Below are positions 1 through 8,544 of a DNA stretch of 64,000 nucleotides, one piece after another. A model generated the notes under the pieces. The model saw nothing but the letters and a program-made list of their open reading frames with translations, had not been told where the DNA came from and did no database searches. Source of the stretch: Proteus sp. ZN5 (GTDB lineage: Bacteria > Pseudomonadota > Gammaproteobacteria > Enterobacterales > Enterobacteriaceae); NCBI RefSeq assembly GCF_011046025.1, contig NZ_CP047640.1, positions 1 to 64,000 of the forward strand. Reading direction: 5' to 3'. The position numbers were made by a program, and so were the translations under genes. Position 1 is the first letter of the stretch. Each line of letters opens with the position of its first letter.

Positions 1-350
1 TGTCCAGCGAGCCTCAGTCCCCAAAATGCAAAAAATAACATCCACACAGTTTGAATGTTCGCCATTAATAAACAGGAAACACAAAGTAAAAATGACACGA
101 CAATAACCACTTTATGCAAAGCCCAACGGTCAACAAGGCCGCCAACCATAAAAATGACGGCACTACTGCACAACGTGGCAATGGCATAAATGAAACCATA
201 GTCCTCAGCAGAAATGTTAAGTGATTGTTGAATATCTGCGCCATACCAACTCAAAAAAAATGATTGGCCAATATTACCGATAAAAACAGTAATAAAGCCA
301 AAGCTTAAAAGCGGCCATTCTTGGCTCATAAAACGAAAATAACTACTCAA
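1..350 (-). CDS. jemB: MFS transporter of Tn10 (JemB), N-terminal part
   Basis: The minus strand is open from the window edge to an ATG at 329 or an in-frame TTG at 350. The TTG follows GGAGTG at good spacing, so I place the start there. About 115 residues are visible, with hydrophobic segments typical of the first three helices of a major facilitator protein and a loop GGLVDRW that resembles the conserved motif A between helices 2 and 3. The position next to jemC in Tn10 supports the name. The substrate is unknown, and the gene is not needed for tetracycline resistance. The C-terminal part lies outside the window. Confidence 0.7.
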   Translation of the reverse strand, partial: MSSYFRFMSQEWPLLSFGFITVFIGNIGQSFFLSWYGADIQQSLNISAEDYGFIYAIATLCSSAVIFMVGGLVDRWALHKVVIVVSFLLCVSCLLMANIQTVWMLFFAFWGLRLAG

Positions 351-638
351 AAATCACTCCAATAATCAATTGATTGGAAAACAACAATCATACGTTTTCT
401 AGAAATAAGATACCTTTTTCCAATCCCTGTCGATACCCTAATTCTAGTTTTCCTTTAGATCGAGTAAAACGAGAAACAGGGAATGAAGGTGGGGGGGCAA
501 TCACATTAATTTTGCAATCTTTAGGAGGAGCTTGAATAAAGTCTAACGCTGACCATGCTAACCAACTGATATTAATAACGGACAATGATAGTATGGCTGC
601 ATCTGTTACGCTCCCTTGGGCAATAAAGTGAACTTGCG
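351..638. other. jemB-jemC intergenic region with a doubtful ORF remnant
   Basis: This divergent spacer should hold the promoters of jemB and jemC. The minus strand has an open stretch (388-585, 65 codons) with a segment NVIAPPPSFPVSRF that vaguely recalls the C-terminus of patatin-like phospholipases. I see no convincing start signal, so it is at most a decayed gene end. No clear operator palindrome was found. Confidence 0.3.
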
Positions 639-1325
639 ATGGCTAATTTAATACGAAAAGAGGTTACCTTTGAGTCCTCAATAGCCGCGATAGGGGCGGC
701 TATGTCTGACATTTCACGAGTTAAAATACTCAGTGCTTTGATGGATGGGCGAGCTTGGACGGCCACTGAGCTAAGTTCTGTGGCGAATATATCAGCTTCA
801 ACGGCGAGCAGTCATTTATCTAAATTATTAGATTGCCAGCTAATCACAGTAGTAGCTCAAGGCAAGCATCGTTATTTTCGGCTAGCAGGAAAAGATATTG
901 CTGAATTGATGGAAAGTATGATGGGGATCTCCTTAAACCATGGCGTACATGCCAAAGTTTCCACGCCAGTGCATTTACGAAAAGCACGTACTTGCTATGA
1001 TCATTTAGCTGGCGAAGTTGCCGTTAAGATCTATGATTCCCTTTGTCAACAGCAATGGATCACTGAAAATGGTTCAATGATCACATTAAGTGGTATTCAA
1101 TATTTTCATGAAATGGGAATTGACGTTCCTTCCAAACATTCACGTAAAATCTGTTGTGCGTGTTTAGATTGGAGTGAACGCCGTTTCCATTTAGGTGGGT
1201 ACGTTGGAGCCGCATTATTTTCGCTTTATGAATCTAAAGGGTGGTTAACTCGACATCTTGGTTACCGTGAAGTTACCATCACGGAAAAAGGTTATGCTGC
1301 TTTTAAGACCCACTTTCACATTTAA
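639..1325 (+). CDS. jemC: ArsR-type transcriptional regulator of Tn10 (JemC)
   Basis: A 228-residue protein with a winged helix-turn-helix in the first 95 residues (recognition region around [15 protein letters not shown]) followed by a C-terminal part rich in Cys/His (ICCACLDW near residue 170). Its place between jemB and tetR and its tail-to-tail overlap of 23 bp with tetR match Tn10. It is probably a regulator of the divergent jemB; no ligand is known to me. It has no role in tetracycline resistance as far as established. Confidence 0.8.
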
Positions 1326-1929
1326 GTTGTTTTTCTAATCCGCATATGATCAATTCAAGGCCGAATAAGAAGGCTGGCTCTGCACCTTGGTGATCAAATA
1401 ATTCGATAGCTTGTCGTAATAATGGCGGCATACTATCAGTAGTAGGTGTTTCCCTTTCTTCTTTAGCGACTTGATGCTCTTGATCTTCCAATACGCAACC
1501 TAAAGTAAAATGCCCCACAGCGCTGAGTGCATATAATGCATTCTCTAGTGAAAAACCTTGTTGGCATAAAAAGGCTAATTGATTTTCGAGAGTTTCATAC
1601 TGTTTTTCTGTAGGCCGTGTACCTAAATGTACTTTTGCTCCATCGCGATGACTTAGTAAAGCACATCTAAAACTTTTAGCGTTATTACGTAAAAAATCTT
1701 GCCAGCTTTCCCCTTCTAAAGGGCAAAAGTGAGTATGGTGCCTATCTAACATCTCAATGGCTAAGGCGTCGAGCAAAGCCCGCTTATTTTTTACATGCCA
1801 ATACAATGTAGGCTGCTCTACACCTAGCTTCTGGGCGAGTTTACGGGTTGTTAAACCTTCGATTCCGACCTCATTAAGCAGCTCTAATGCGCTGTTAATC
1901 ACTTTACTTTTATCTAATCTAGACATCAT
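1303..1929 (-). CDS. tetR(B): Tetracycline repressor TetR, class B
   Basis: TetR binds the two tet operators in the adjacent divergent promoter and is released by Mg-tetracycline. The N-terminal helix-turn-helix (about residues 27-46, ending in [11 protein letters not shown]) and the core match the class B repressor of Tn10 over the full 207 residues. Two ATG codons stand at the start (1929 and 1926); the family start is the second. The 3' end overlaps jemC tail to tail. The gene is intact and should give normal induction of tetA. Confidence 0.97.
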
Positions 1930-1950
1930 TAATTCCTAATTTTTGTTGAC

Positions 1951-1999
1951 ACTCTATCATTGATAGAGTTATTTTACCACTCCCTATCAGTGATAGAGA
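1951..1999. promoter_or_regulatory. tet operators O1 and O2 between tetR and tetA
   Basis: Two near-perfect 19-bp palindromes lie between the divergent genes: ACTCTATCATTGATAGAGT at 1951-1969 and TCCCTATCAGTGATAGAGA at 1981-1999. Both match the Tn10 tet operators, where one TetR dimer binds each. They overlap the promoters for tetR and tetA, so both genes are repressed without drug. Confidence 0.97.
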
Positions 2000-2007
2000 A
2001 AAGTGAA

Positions 2008-3213
2008 ATGAATAGTTCGACAAAGATCGCATTGGTAATTACGTTACTCGATGCCATGGGGATTGGCCTTATCATGCCAGTCTTGCCAACGTTATTACGT
2101 GAATTTATTGCTTCGGAAGATATCGCTAACCACTTTGGCGTATTGCTTGCACTTTATGCGTTAATGCAGGTTATCTTTGCTCCTTGGCTTGGAAAAATGT
2201 CTGACCGATTTGGTCGGCGCCCAGTGCTGTTGTTGTCATTAATAGGCGCATCGCTGGATTACTTATTGCTGGCTTTTTCAAGTGCGCTTTGGATGCTGTA
2301 TTTAGGCCGTTTGCTTTCAGGGATCACAGGAGCTACTGGGGCTGTCGCGGCATCGGTCATTGCCGATACCACCTCAGCTTCTCAACGCGTGAAGTGGTTC
2401 GGTTGGTTAGGGGCAAGTTTTGGGCTTGGTTTAATAGCGGGGCCTATTATTGGTGGTTTTGCAGGAGAGATTTCACCGCATAGTCCCTTTTTTATCGCTG
2501 CGTTGCTAAATATTGTCACTTTCCTTGTGGTTATGTTTTGGTTCCGTGAAACCAAAAATACACGTGATAATACAGATACCGAAGTAGGGGTTGAGACGCA
2601 ATCGAATTCGGTATACATCACTTTATTTAAAACGATGCCCATTTTGTTGATTATTTATTTTTCAGCGCAATTGATAGGCCAAATTCCCGCAACGGTGTGG
2701 GTGCTATTTACCGAAAATCGTTTTGGATGGAATAGCATGATGGTTGGCTTTTCATTAGCGGGTCTTGGTCTTTTACACTCAGTATTCCAAGCCTTTGTGG
2801 CAGGAAGAATAGCCACTAAATGGGGCGAAAAAACGGCAGTACTGCTCGGATTTATTGCAGATAGTAGTGCATTTGCCTTTTTAGCGTTTATATCTGAAGG
2901 TTGGTTAGTTTTCCCTGTTTTAATTTTATTGGCTGGTGGTGGGATCGCTTTACCTGCATTACAGGGAGTGATGTCTATCCAAACAAAGAGTCATCAGCAA
3001 GGTGCTTTACAGGGATTATTGGTGAGCCTTACCAATGCAACCGGTGTTATTGGCCCATTACTGTTTGCTGTTATTTATAATCATTCACTACCAATTTGGG
3101 ATGGCTGGATTTGGATTATTGGTTTAGCGTTTTACTGTATTATTATCCTGCTATCGATGACCTTCATGTTAACCCCTCAAGCTCAGGGGAGTAAACAGGA
3201 GACAAGTGCTTAG
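2008..3213 (+). CDS. tetA(B): Tetracycline/H+ antiporter TetA, class B
   Basis: A 401-residue inner-membrane MFS antiporter exporting the metal-tetracycline complex in exchange for a proton. I chose the ATG at 2008 (MNSSTKIALVITLL), 8 bp after operator O2; upstream in-frame codons lie inside the operators. The 12-helix pattern is clear, with the conserved loop 2-3 motif GKMSDRFGRR (about residues 62-71) and a hydrophilic central loop near residues 185-205. Class B usually covers minocycline as well as tetracycline. A terminator follows. No damage is seen. Confidence 0.97.
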   Translation: MNSSTKIALVITLLDAMGIGLIMPVLPTLLREFIASEDIANHFGVLLALYALMQVIFAPWLGKMSDRFGRRPVLLLSLIGASLDYLLLAFSSALWMLYLGRLLSGITGATGAVAASVIADTTSASQRVKWFGWLGASFGLGLIAGPIIGGFAGEISPHSPFFIAALLNIVTFLVVMFWFRETKNTRDNTDTEVGVETQSNSVYITLFKTMPILLIIYFSAQLIGQIPATVWVLFTENRFGWNSMMVGFSLAGLGLLHSVFQAFVAGRIATKWGEKTAVLLGFIADSSAFAFLAFISEGWLVFPVLILLAGGGIALPALQGVMSIQTKSHQQGALQGLLVSLTNATGVIGPLLFAVIYNHSLPIWDGWIWIIGLAFYCIIILLSMTFMLTPQAQGSKQETSA

Positions 3214-3255
3214 TTATTTCGTCACCAAATGATGTTATTCCGCGAAATATAATGA

Positions 3256-3285
3256 CCCTCTTGATAACCCAAGAGGGCATTTTTT
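3256..3285 (+). terminator. Rho-independent terminator after tetA
   Basis: Stem CCCTCTTG/CAAGAGGG (3256-3263 and 3270-3277) with a short loop, followed by a T-rich run to about 3285. It sits 43 bp after the tetA stop and probably ends the tetA transcript. Confidence 0.85.
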
Positions 3286-3325
3286 ACGATAAAGAAGATT
3301 TAGCTTCAAATAAAACCTATCTATT

Positions 3326-3919
3326 TTATTTATCTTTCAAGCTCAATAAAAAGCCGCGGTAAATAGCAATAAATTGGCCTTTTTTATCGGCAAGCTCTTT
3401 TAGGTTTTTCGCATGTATTGCGATATGCATAAACCAGCCATTGAGTAAGTTTTTAAGCACATCATCATCATAAGCTTTAAGTTGGTTCTCTTGGATCAAT
3501 TTGCTGACAATGGCGTTTACCTTACCAGTAATGTATTCAAGGCTAATTTTTTCAAGTTCATTCCAACCAATGATAGGCATCACTTCTTGGATAGGGATAA
3601 GGTTTTTATTATTATCAATAATATAATCAAGATAATGTTCAAATATACTTTCTAAGGCAGACCAACCATTTGTTAAATCAGTTTTTGTTGTGATGTAGGC
3701 ATCAATCATAATTAATTGCTGCTTATAACAGGCACTGAGTAATTGTTTTTTATTTTTAAAGTGATGATAAAAGGCACCTTTGGTCACCAACGCTTTTCCC
3801 GAGATCTCATCTATTGAAACAGCTTGATAGCCTTTTTCAACAAACAATATTCGTGCTGAGTTAACCAGTGATTGATAGGTACTCTTAAAATTTTCTTGTT
3901 GATGATTTTTATTTTCCAT
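3326..3919 (-). CDS. tetC: TetR-family regulator TetC of Tn10
   Basis: A 197-residue TetR-family protein with an N-terminal helix-turn-helix (about residues 32-60, containing DEISGKALVTKGAFYHHF). I place the start at the ATG at 3919 (MENKNHQQ), which matches the Tn10 gene; an upstream in-frame ATG at 3994 would run into the divergent tetD promoter. In Tn10, tetC is divergent from tetD and is reported to control it; neither is needed for resistance. The gene is complete. Confidence 0.9.
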   Translation of the reverse strand: MENKNHQQENFKSTYQSLVNSARILFVEKGYQAVSIDEISGKALVTKGAFYHHFKNKKQLLSACYKQQLIMIDAYITTKTDLTNGWSALESIFEHYLDYIIDNNKNLIPIQEVMPIIGWNELEKISLEYITGKVNAIVSKLIQENQLKAYDDDVLKNLLNGWFMHIAIHAKNLKELADKKGQFIAIYRGFLLSLKDK

Positions 3920-4006
3920 GATAGATTTAAAATAACATACCGTCAGTATGTTTATGGTATCATGATGATGTGGTCGTGACAATCTTAAGAACATTTAGGT
4001 TATTTT

Positions 4007-4423
4007 ATGTATATTGAACAGCATTCTCGCTATCAAAATAAAGCTAATAACATCCAATTAAGATATGATGATAAGCAGTTTCATACAACGGTTATCAAAG
4101 ATGTTCTATTATGGATTGAACATAATTTAGATCAGTCTTTACTGCTTGATGATGTGGCGAATAAAGCGGGTTATACCAAGTGGTATTTTCAGCGGCTGTT
4201 CAAAAAAGTAACAGGGGTCACACTGGCTAGCTATATTCGTGCTCGTCGTTTGACGAAAGCGGCTGTTGAGTTGAGGTTGACGAAAAAAACTATCCTTGAG
4301 ATCGCATTAAAATATCAATTTGATTCCCAACAATCTTTTACACGTCGATTTAAGTACATTTTTAAGGTTACACCAAGTTATTATCGGCGTAATAAATTAT
4401 GGGAATTGGAGGCAATGCACTGA
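4007..4423 (+). CDS. tetD: AraC-family activator TetD of Tn10
   Basis: A 138-residue stand-alone AraC/XylS DNA-binding domain with two helix-turn-helix motifs (about residues 40-60 and 88-115, the second containing FDSQQSFTRRFK and the P-S-Y-Y-R box). It resembles MarA/SoxS/Rob in size and layout, and Tn10 TetD can switch on that regulon when expressed. The TGA stop lies over the first bases of IS10 (IS10 starts at 4420), as in Tn10. It is divergent from tetC with a 87-bp spacer. Confidence 0.92.
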   Translation: MYIEQHSRYQNKANNIQLRYDDKQFHTTVIKDVLLWIEHNLDQSLLLDDVANKAGYTKWYFQRLFKKVTGVTLASYIRARRLTKAAVELRLTKKTILEIALKYQFDSQQSFTRRFKYIFKVTPSYYRRNKLWELEAMH

Positions 4424-5748
4424 GAGATCCCCTCATAATTTCCCCAAAGCGTAACCATGTGTGAATAAATTTTGAGCTAGTAGGGTTGCAGCCACGAGTA
4501 AGTCTTCCCTTGTTATTGTGTAGCCAGAATGCCGCAAAACTTCCATGCCTAAGCGAACTGTTGAGAGTACGTTTCGATTTCTGACTGTGTTAGCCTGGAA
4601 GTGCTTGTCCCAACCTTGTTTCTGAGCATGAACGCCCGCAAGCCAACATGTTAGTTGAAGCATCAGGGCGATTAGCAGCATGATATCAAAACGCTCTGAG
4701 CTGCTCGTTCGGCTATGGCGTAGGCCTAGTCCGTAGGCAGGACTTTTCAAGTCTCGGAAGGTTTCTTCAATCTGCATTCGCTTCGAATAGATATTAACAA
4801 GTTGTTTGGGTGTTCGAATTTCAACAGGTAAGTTAGTTGCTAGAACCCATGGCTCCTTTGCCGACGCTGAGTAGATTTTAGGTGACGGGTGGTGACAATG
4901 AGTCCGTGTCGAGCGCTGATTTTTTCGGCCTTTAGAGCGAGATTTATACAATAGAATTTGGCATGAGATTGGATTGCTTTTAGTCAGCCTCTTATAGCCT
5001 AAAGTCTTTGAGTGACTAGATGACATATCATGTAAGTTGCTGATAGGTTTCCAGTTTTCCGCTCCTAGGTCTGCATATTGTACTTTTCCTCTTACTCGAC
5101 TTAACCAGTACCAACCCAGCTTCTCAACGGATTTATACCATGGCACTTTAAAGCCAGCATCACTGACAATGAGCGGTGTGGTGTTACTCGGTAGAATGCT
5201 CGCAAGGTCGGCTAGAAATTGGTCATGAGCTTTCTTTGAACATTGCTCTGAAAGCGGGAACGCTTTCTCATAAAGAGTAACAGAACGACCGTGTAGTGCG
5301 ACTGAAGCTCGCAATACCATAAGTCGTTTTTGCTCACGAATATCAGACCAGTCAACAAGTACAATGGGCATCGTATTGCCCGAACAGATAAAGCTAGCAT
5401 GCCAACGGTATACAGCGAGTCGCTCTTTGTGGAGGTGACGATTACCTAACAATCGGTCGATTCGTTTGATGTTATGTTTTGTTCTCGCTTTGGTTGGCAG
5501 GTTACGGCCAAGTTCGGTAAGAGTGAGAGTTTTACAGTCAAGTAATGCGTGGCAAGCCAACGTTAAGCTGTTGAGTCGTTTTAAGTGTAATTCGGGGCAG
5601 AATTGGTAAAGAGAGTCGTGTAAAATATCGAGTTCGCACATCTTGTTGTCTGATTATTGATTTTTCGCGAAACCATTTGATCATATGACAAGATGTGTAT
5701 CCACCTTAACTTAATGATTTTTACCAAAATCATTAGGGGATTCATCAG
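4420..5748 (-). mobile_element. IS10: Insertion sequence IS10 (IS4 family)
   Basis: Exactly 1329 bp from CTGAGAGATCCCCT at 4420 to the reverse of CTGATGAATCCCCTAATG at 5748, which are the inside and outside ends of IS10. It encodes one intact transposase on the minus strand. As the outer border of Tn10 it may be active alone or with its partner. Confidence 0.96.
4433..5641 (-). CDS. tnpA: IS10 transposase
   Basis: A 402-residue DDE transposase of the IS4 family. Family knowledge places the catalytic Asp in VLVDWSD (about residue 97), the second Asp in IVSDAGFK (about 161) and the Glu in the YREK-type box MQIEETFRDLK (about 292); all three are present. The ATG at 5641 is the usual start. In IS10 an antisense RNA (RNA-OUT) and Dam sites near the outer end limit expression. 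No frameshift is seen. Confidence 0.95.
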   Translation of the reverse strand: MCELDILHDSLYQFCPELHLKRLNSLTLACHALLDCKTLTLTELGRNLPTKARTKHNIKRIDRLLGNRHLHKERLAVYRWHASFICSGNTMPIVLVDWSDIREQKRLMVLRASVALHGRSVTLYEKAFPLSEQCSKKAHDQFLADLASILPSNTTPLIVSDAGFKVPWYKSVEKLGWYWLSRVRGKVQYADLGAENWKPISNLHDMSSSHSKTLGYKRLTKSNPISCQILLYKSRSKGRKNQRSTRTHCHHPSPKIYSASAKEPWVLATNLPVEIRTPKQLVNIYSKRMQIEETFRDLKSPAYGLGLRHSRTSSSERFDIMLLIALMLQLTCWLAGVHAQKQGWDKHFQANTVRNRNVLSTVRLGMEVLRHSGYTITREDLLVAATLLAQNLFTHGYALGKL

Positions 5749-6094
5749 CGCTTTGTCGGTATTGAGCGTGGCAGGCTTTTCCCAGTGCTTCAGGCCTCGC
5801 AGGGCCTTGCCCAGGAACCGCTTCGCTGCCTTGGCGCTGCGGGTCGGCGACAGGTAGAAATCGATCGTGTCGCCCCGCTTGTCGACTGCCCGGTACAGGT
5901 AGGTCCACTTGCCCCGCACCTTGACGTAGGTTTCATCCAGGCGCCAGCTCGGATCAAAGCCACGCCGCCAGAACCAGCGCAGCCGCTTCTCCATCTCCGG
6001 GGCGTAGCACTGGACCCAGCGATAGATCGTCGTATGGTCGACCGAAATGCCGCGTTCCGCCAGCATTTCCTCAAGGTCGCGATAGCTGATCGGA
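5749..6094 (-). pseudogene. IS6100 transposase, internal fragment 1
   Basis: The minus-strand frame encodes an internal piece of the IS6 family transposase of IS6100, from about residue 23 to about residue 146 (segments EEMLAERGISVDHTTIYR, RLDETYVKVRGKWTYLYRA and DFYLSPTRSAKAAKRFLG are visible). It carries the first catalytic Asp but lacks start and C-terminus. It is cut on one side by IS10 at 5749 and on the other it runs into sul1 through the shared 9-mer CTGATCGGA (6086-6094). The segment 5877-6094 is repeated at 8958-9175. Confidence 0.9.
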
Positions 6095-6310
6095 CAGGGC
6101 GTCTAAGAGCGGCGCAATACGTCTGATCTCATCGGCCGGCGATACAGGCCTCGCGTCCGGATGGCTGGCGGCCGGTCCGACATCCACGACGTCTGATCCG
6201 ACTCGCAGCATTTCGATCGCCGCGGTGACAGCGCCGGCGGGGTCTAGCCGCCGGCTCTCATCGAAGAAGGAGTCCTCGGTGAGATTCAGAATGCCGAACA
6301 CCGTCACCAT
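6086..6310 (-). pseudogene. sul1: sul1 5' fragment, truncated
   Basis: The first 75 or so residues of the sulfonamide-resistant dihydropteroate synthase Sul1 (start MVTVFGILNLTEDSFFDE at 6310) are present, then the frame runs into IS6100 sequence at the shared CTGATCGGA. The substrate-binding and C-terminal parts of the barrel are missing, so this copy cannot be functional. Two intact copies lie at 10381 and 14537. Confidence 0.95.
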
Positions 6311-6651
6311 GGCGTCGGCCTCCGCAGCGACTTCCACGATGGGGATCGGGCGAGCAAAAAGGCAGCAATTATGAGCCCCATACCTACAAAGCCCCACGCA
6401 TCAAGCTTTTGCCCATGAAGCAACCAGGCAATGGCTGTAATTATGACGACGCCGAGTCCCGACCAGACTGCATAAGCAACACCGACAGGGATGGATTTCA
6501 GAACCAGAGAAAGAAAATAAAATGCGATGCCATAACCGATTATGACAACGGCGGAAGGGGCAAGCTTAGTAAAGCCCTCGCTAGATTTTAATGCGGATGT
6601 TGCGATTACTTCGCCAACTATTGCGATAACAAGAAAAAGCCAGCCTTTCAT
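6304..6651 (-). CDS. qacEdelta1: Quaternary ammonium efflux protein QacEdelta1 (copy 1)
   Basis: A 115-residue small multidrug resistance protein. Three of the four SMR helices are visible, with the conserved Glu in VIAIVGEVIATSALK (about residue 13). The C-terminal fourth helix is replaced by the sul1 leader, the hallmark of the 3'-conserved segment of class 1 integrons, and leaves weak biocide export. Its 3' end overlaps the sul1 start by 7 bp. Identical copies stand at 15370 and, broken, at 11214. Confidence 0.95.
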   Translation of the reverse strand: MKGWLFLVIAIVGEVIATSALKSSEGFTKLAPSAVVIIGYGIAFYFLSLVLKSIPVGVAYAVWSGLGVVIITAIAWLLHGQKLDAWGFVGMGLIIAAFLLARSPSWKSLRRPTPW

Positions 6652-6751
6652 GATATATCTCCCAATTTGTGTAGGGCTTATTATGCACGCTTAAAAATAA
6701 TAAAAGCAGACTTGACCTGATAGTTTGGCTGTGAGCAATTATGTGCTTAGT

Positions 6752-6811
6752 GCATCTAACGTCAAAATCAGCGGCGCGTTTTTATGCGTCCGCTGGATTT
6801 ACTTGTTGTGC
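6752..6811 (-). other. attC site of the lnu(F) cassette
   Basis: Read on the minus strand it runs from GCACAAC to GTTAGATGC with internal complementary arms (CCAGCGGACGC / GCGCCGCTG), as in integron recombination sites. It begins inside the last codons of lnu(F) and ends at the 3'-conserved segment. Confidence 0.8.
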
Positions 6812-7620
6812 GGCGTCGCAGACTCATTGAGCAACCTTTTTGCCTGCGTAATTACAGTTCTCGGAAGCGGGATGTTCAGAGGTTCTGCAACACTCTTGTA
6901 CAATTCGAGACTCCACTTCCAGGTTTCACGATAGGCTACACATAGTGCTCTCGGCTCTGCACTGGATGTGCATGCCAGGTAGCGATTATACGAGTCCGCC
7001 GAGATATCCTTTTCCAACGCGCGTGACGGTGTCGGCCAGTGGTCTGTTGCCCTTTCGTCAAGGCGGATCAACTTGAGTAAGTTTTCATGGGCTTTGCTGA
7101 GCAAGGCCCAGGCGCGAGCGTACTCTCCCCGATTTAAAAGATTGGCCCCAAAGAGCATCAGGCTGATGAGGTTCAACACAAGCCCTTCCACCAGCGGCGC
7201 GCCTTCACGTATCGGGGGATCGCCCACGAGAGCGCTTGCATACCTTGACAACTCTCCTGATCGGTCCAACAAAACAGCCGCCTCAAGCGAGGGAAACCAC
7301 CCATAGCCTTGCCAAGTGGAAATGACCGGTATGTCCGATTTTCGCATGAAATGGAATTCACCGCGAATGCCGTTTTCAAAAAGTGCGGTGTGGTGGCCGA
7401 AGTCGTCCGGAAAGTAAGCAGCAACCGGACTTACGGCATTAAGCCACGAGCGCTGATCGAAATTTTCAAAATGGTCATCCTGGATGAACACTGCGAATTC
7501 GATATCAGAGAACTCGTCACCCTCTCCGATAGCAAATGAGCCGAACATCAATGTCGCGATTATTCGTGCATCCTCATGACAACCTTCCTTGAAGAGTTCT
7601 ATCATTTTCAGTTGAAGCAT
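6799..7620 (-). CDS. lnu(F): Lincosamide nucleotidyltransferase Lnu(F)-type
   Basis: A 273-residue cytosolic enzyme that adenylylates lincomycin and clindamycin. The nucleotidyltransferase motif GSFAIGEGDEFSDIEF (about residues 27-42) holds the metal-binding Asp/Glu residues. Length and sequence fit the integron cassette enzyme Lnu(F); I cannot separate close alleles by eye. It is the second cassette of the truncated integron, downstream of catB, and depends on the Pc promoter at 8632-8660. A second, unrelated-lineage lincosamide gene is at 31828. Confidence 0.88.
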   Translation of the reverse strand: MLQLKMIELFKEGCHEDARIIATLMFGSFAIGEGDEFSDIEFAVFIQDDHFENFDQRSWLNAVSPVAAYFPDDFGHHTALFENGIRGEFHFMRKSDIPVISTWQGYGWFPSLEAAVLLDRSGELSRYASALVGDPPIREGAPLVEGLVLNLISLMLFGANLLNRGEYARAWALLSKAHENLLKLIRLDERATDHWPTPSRALEKDISADSYNRYLACTSSAEPRALCVAYRETWKWSLELYKSVAEPLNIPLPRTVITQAKRLLNESATPHNK

Positions 7621-7689
7621 AGAAATATCCTTTTATTGAAGCCACAGATTATGAGGAAAGGTATACGCAGATTTTTGTTTTTTTCGTAA

Positions 7690-7749
7690 GCACAACGCCA
7701 GAATTAAGCCGTGCCGCGAAGCGGCGTCGGCTTGAATGAATTGTTAGAC
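7690..7749 (-). other. attC site of the catB cassette
   Basis: On the minus strand it runs from GTCTAAC (7749) to GTTGTGC (7690) with the complementary arms CAAGCCGACGCCGC and GCGGCACGGCTT around a short loop. It starts at the end of catB and separates it from lnu(F). Confidence 0.88.
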
Positions 7750-8376
7750 GGCAAACTCGCGCCAATACTTATGCAGACCAAAAATATTTGACGAGCACAG
7801 CAGAGGCATTGCTGTCTTAATTTTATCTAGTGGCCAGTTCCACCACTCCATCTCCATGAGCAATGAGATTTCCTCATCGGAGAAGCGCTTCTTAATTTGC
7901 TTTGCGGGATTTCCCCCGATGATGGCATAAGGCTCTACATCTTTTGTCACCAACGAGCGACTACCTATCACGGCACCGTCTCCAATTTTGATGCCAGGCA
8001 TAATCATTGCCTCCGAGCCTATCCAGACATCATTGCCAATGACGGTATCACCTGCTCTTTGGAAGGCGTCGAGTGCTCTTGAGAAAGCAGGCTCCTCTTG
8101 CATATAGAAGAAGGGGAAGGATGATGCCCAGTCATGCCGATGCCCCTGATTGCCAGCCATGATGAAGGAAGCCCCGCTTCCTATAGAACAAAAGCTGCCA
8201 ATGATCAATTTATCAACGTCATCACGATCTGGAAGCAAGTATCGCGCGCATTCATCAAATGAGTGCCCGTGATAGTAGCCAGAGTAATAGCTATACCGGC
8301 CTACTCTGATATTTGGATTTTTCACTTGCTCAGAAAGAAGTTCCCCTTTGAAAGGGCTGTTAAAGTAGTTTTTCAT
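7744..8376 (-). CDS. catB: Chloramphenicol acetyltransferase, CatB (xenobiotic) type
   Basis: A 210-residue left-handed beta-helix (hexapeptide-repeat) acetyltransferase that uses acetyl-CoA to inactivate chloramphenicol. The hexapeptide turns are clear in VIGNDVWIGSEAMIMPGIKI and GAVIGSRSLVTKDVEPYAI, and the catalytic His is in the GNQGHRHDW loop (about residue 79). The C-terminal third looks like catB2 and the rest like the catB2/catB3 group, so I give no allele. It is the first cassette behind attI1 and starts with a good ATG at 8376. The full length suggests function. Confidence 0.92.
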   Translation of the reverse strand: MKNYFNSPFKGELLSEQVKNPNIRVGRYSYYSGYYHGHSFDECARYLLPDRDDVDKLIIGSFCSIGSGASFIMAGNQGHRHDWASSFPFFYMQEEPAFSRALDAFQRAGDTVIGNDVWIGSEAMIMPGIKIGDGAVIGSRSLVTKDVEPYAIIGGNPAKQIKKRFSDEEISLLMEMEWWNWPLDKIKTAMPLLCSSNIFGLHKYWREFAV

Positions 8377-8402
8377 CAGAGTTCGTGGAACCTTTTCTTG
8401 CC

Positions 8403-8468
8403 GTCTAACTTTGTTTTAGGGCGACTGCCCTGCTGCGTAACATCGTTGCTGCTCCATAACATCAAACA
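8403..8468 (-). other. attI1: attI1 of the truncated integron
   Basis: The sequence from the core GTTAGAC (8403-8409 on the minus strand) through the simple-site arms is the class 1 integron attI1, identical by eye to 17274-17340. The catB cassette is inserted at the core. Confidence 0.92.
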
Positions 8469-8544
8469 TCGACCCACGGCGTAACGCGCTTGCTGCTTGG
8501 ATGCCCGAGGCATAGACTGTACAAAAAAACAGTCATAACAAGCC

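Larger units (their letters stand above)
1..5748. mobile_element. Tn10: Tn10, one side (partial)
   Basis: The gene order jemB', jemC, tetR, tetA(B), tetC, tetD and IS10 is that of Tn10, and each product matches what I remember of that transposon. The IS10 at 4420-5748 forms the outer end; the other IS10 and the rest of jemB/jemA would lie before base 1. The outer end abuts IS6100 sequence at 5749, so the transposon landed inside an already broken IS6100. The 9 bases outside the end (5749-5757, CGCTTTGTC) fit only half of the known Tn10 target consensus NGCTNAGCN. Confidence 0.93.
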
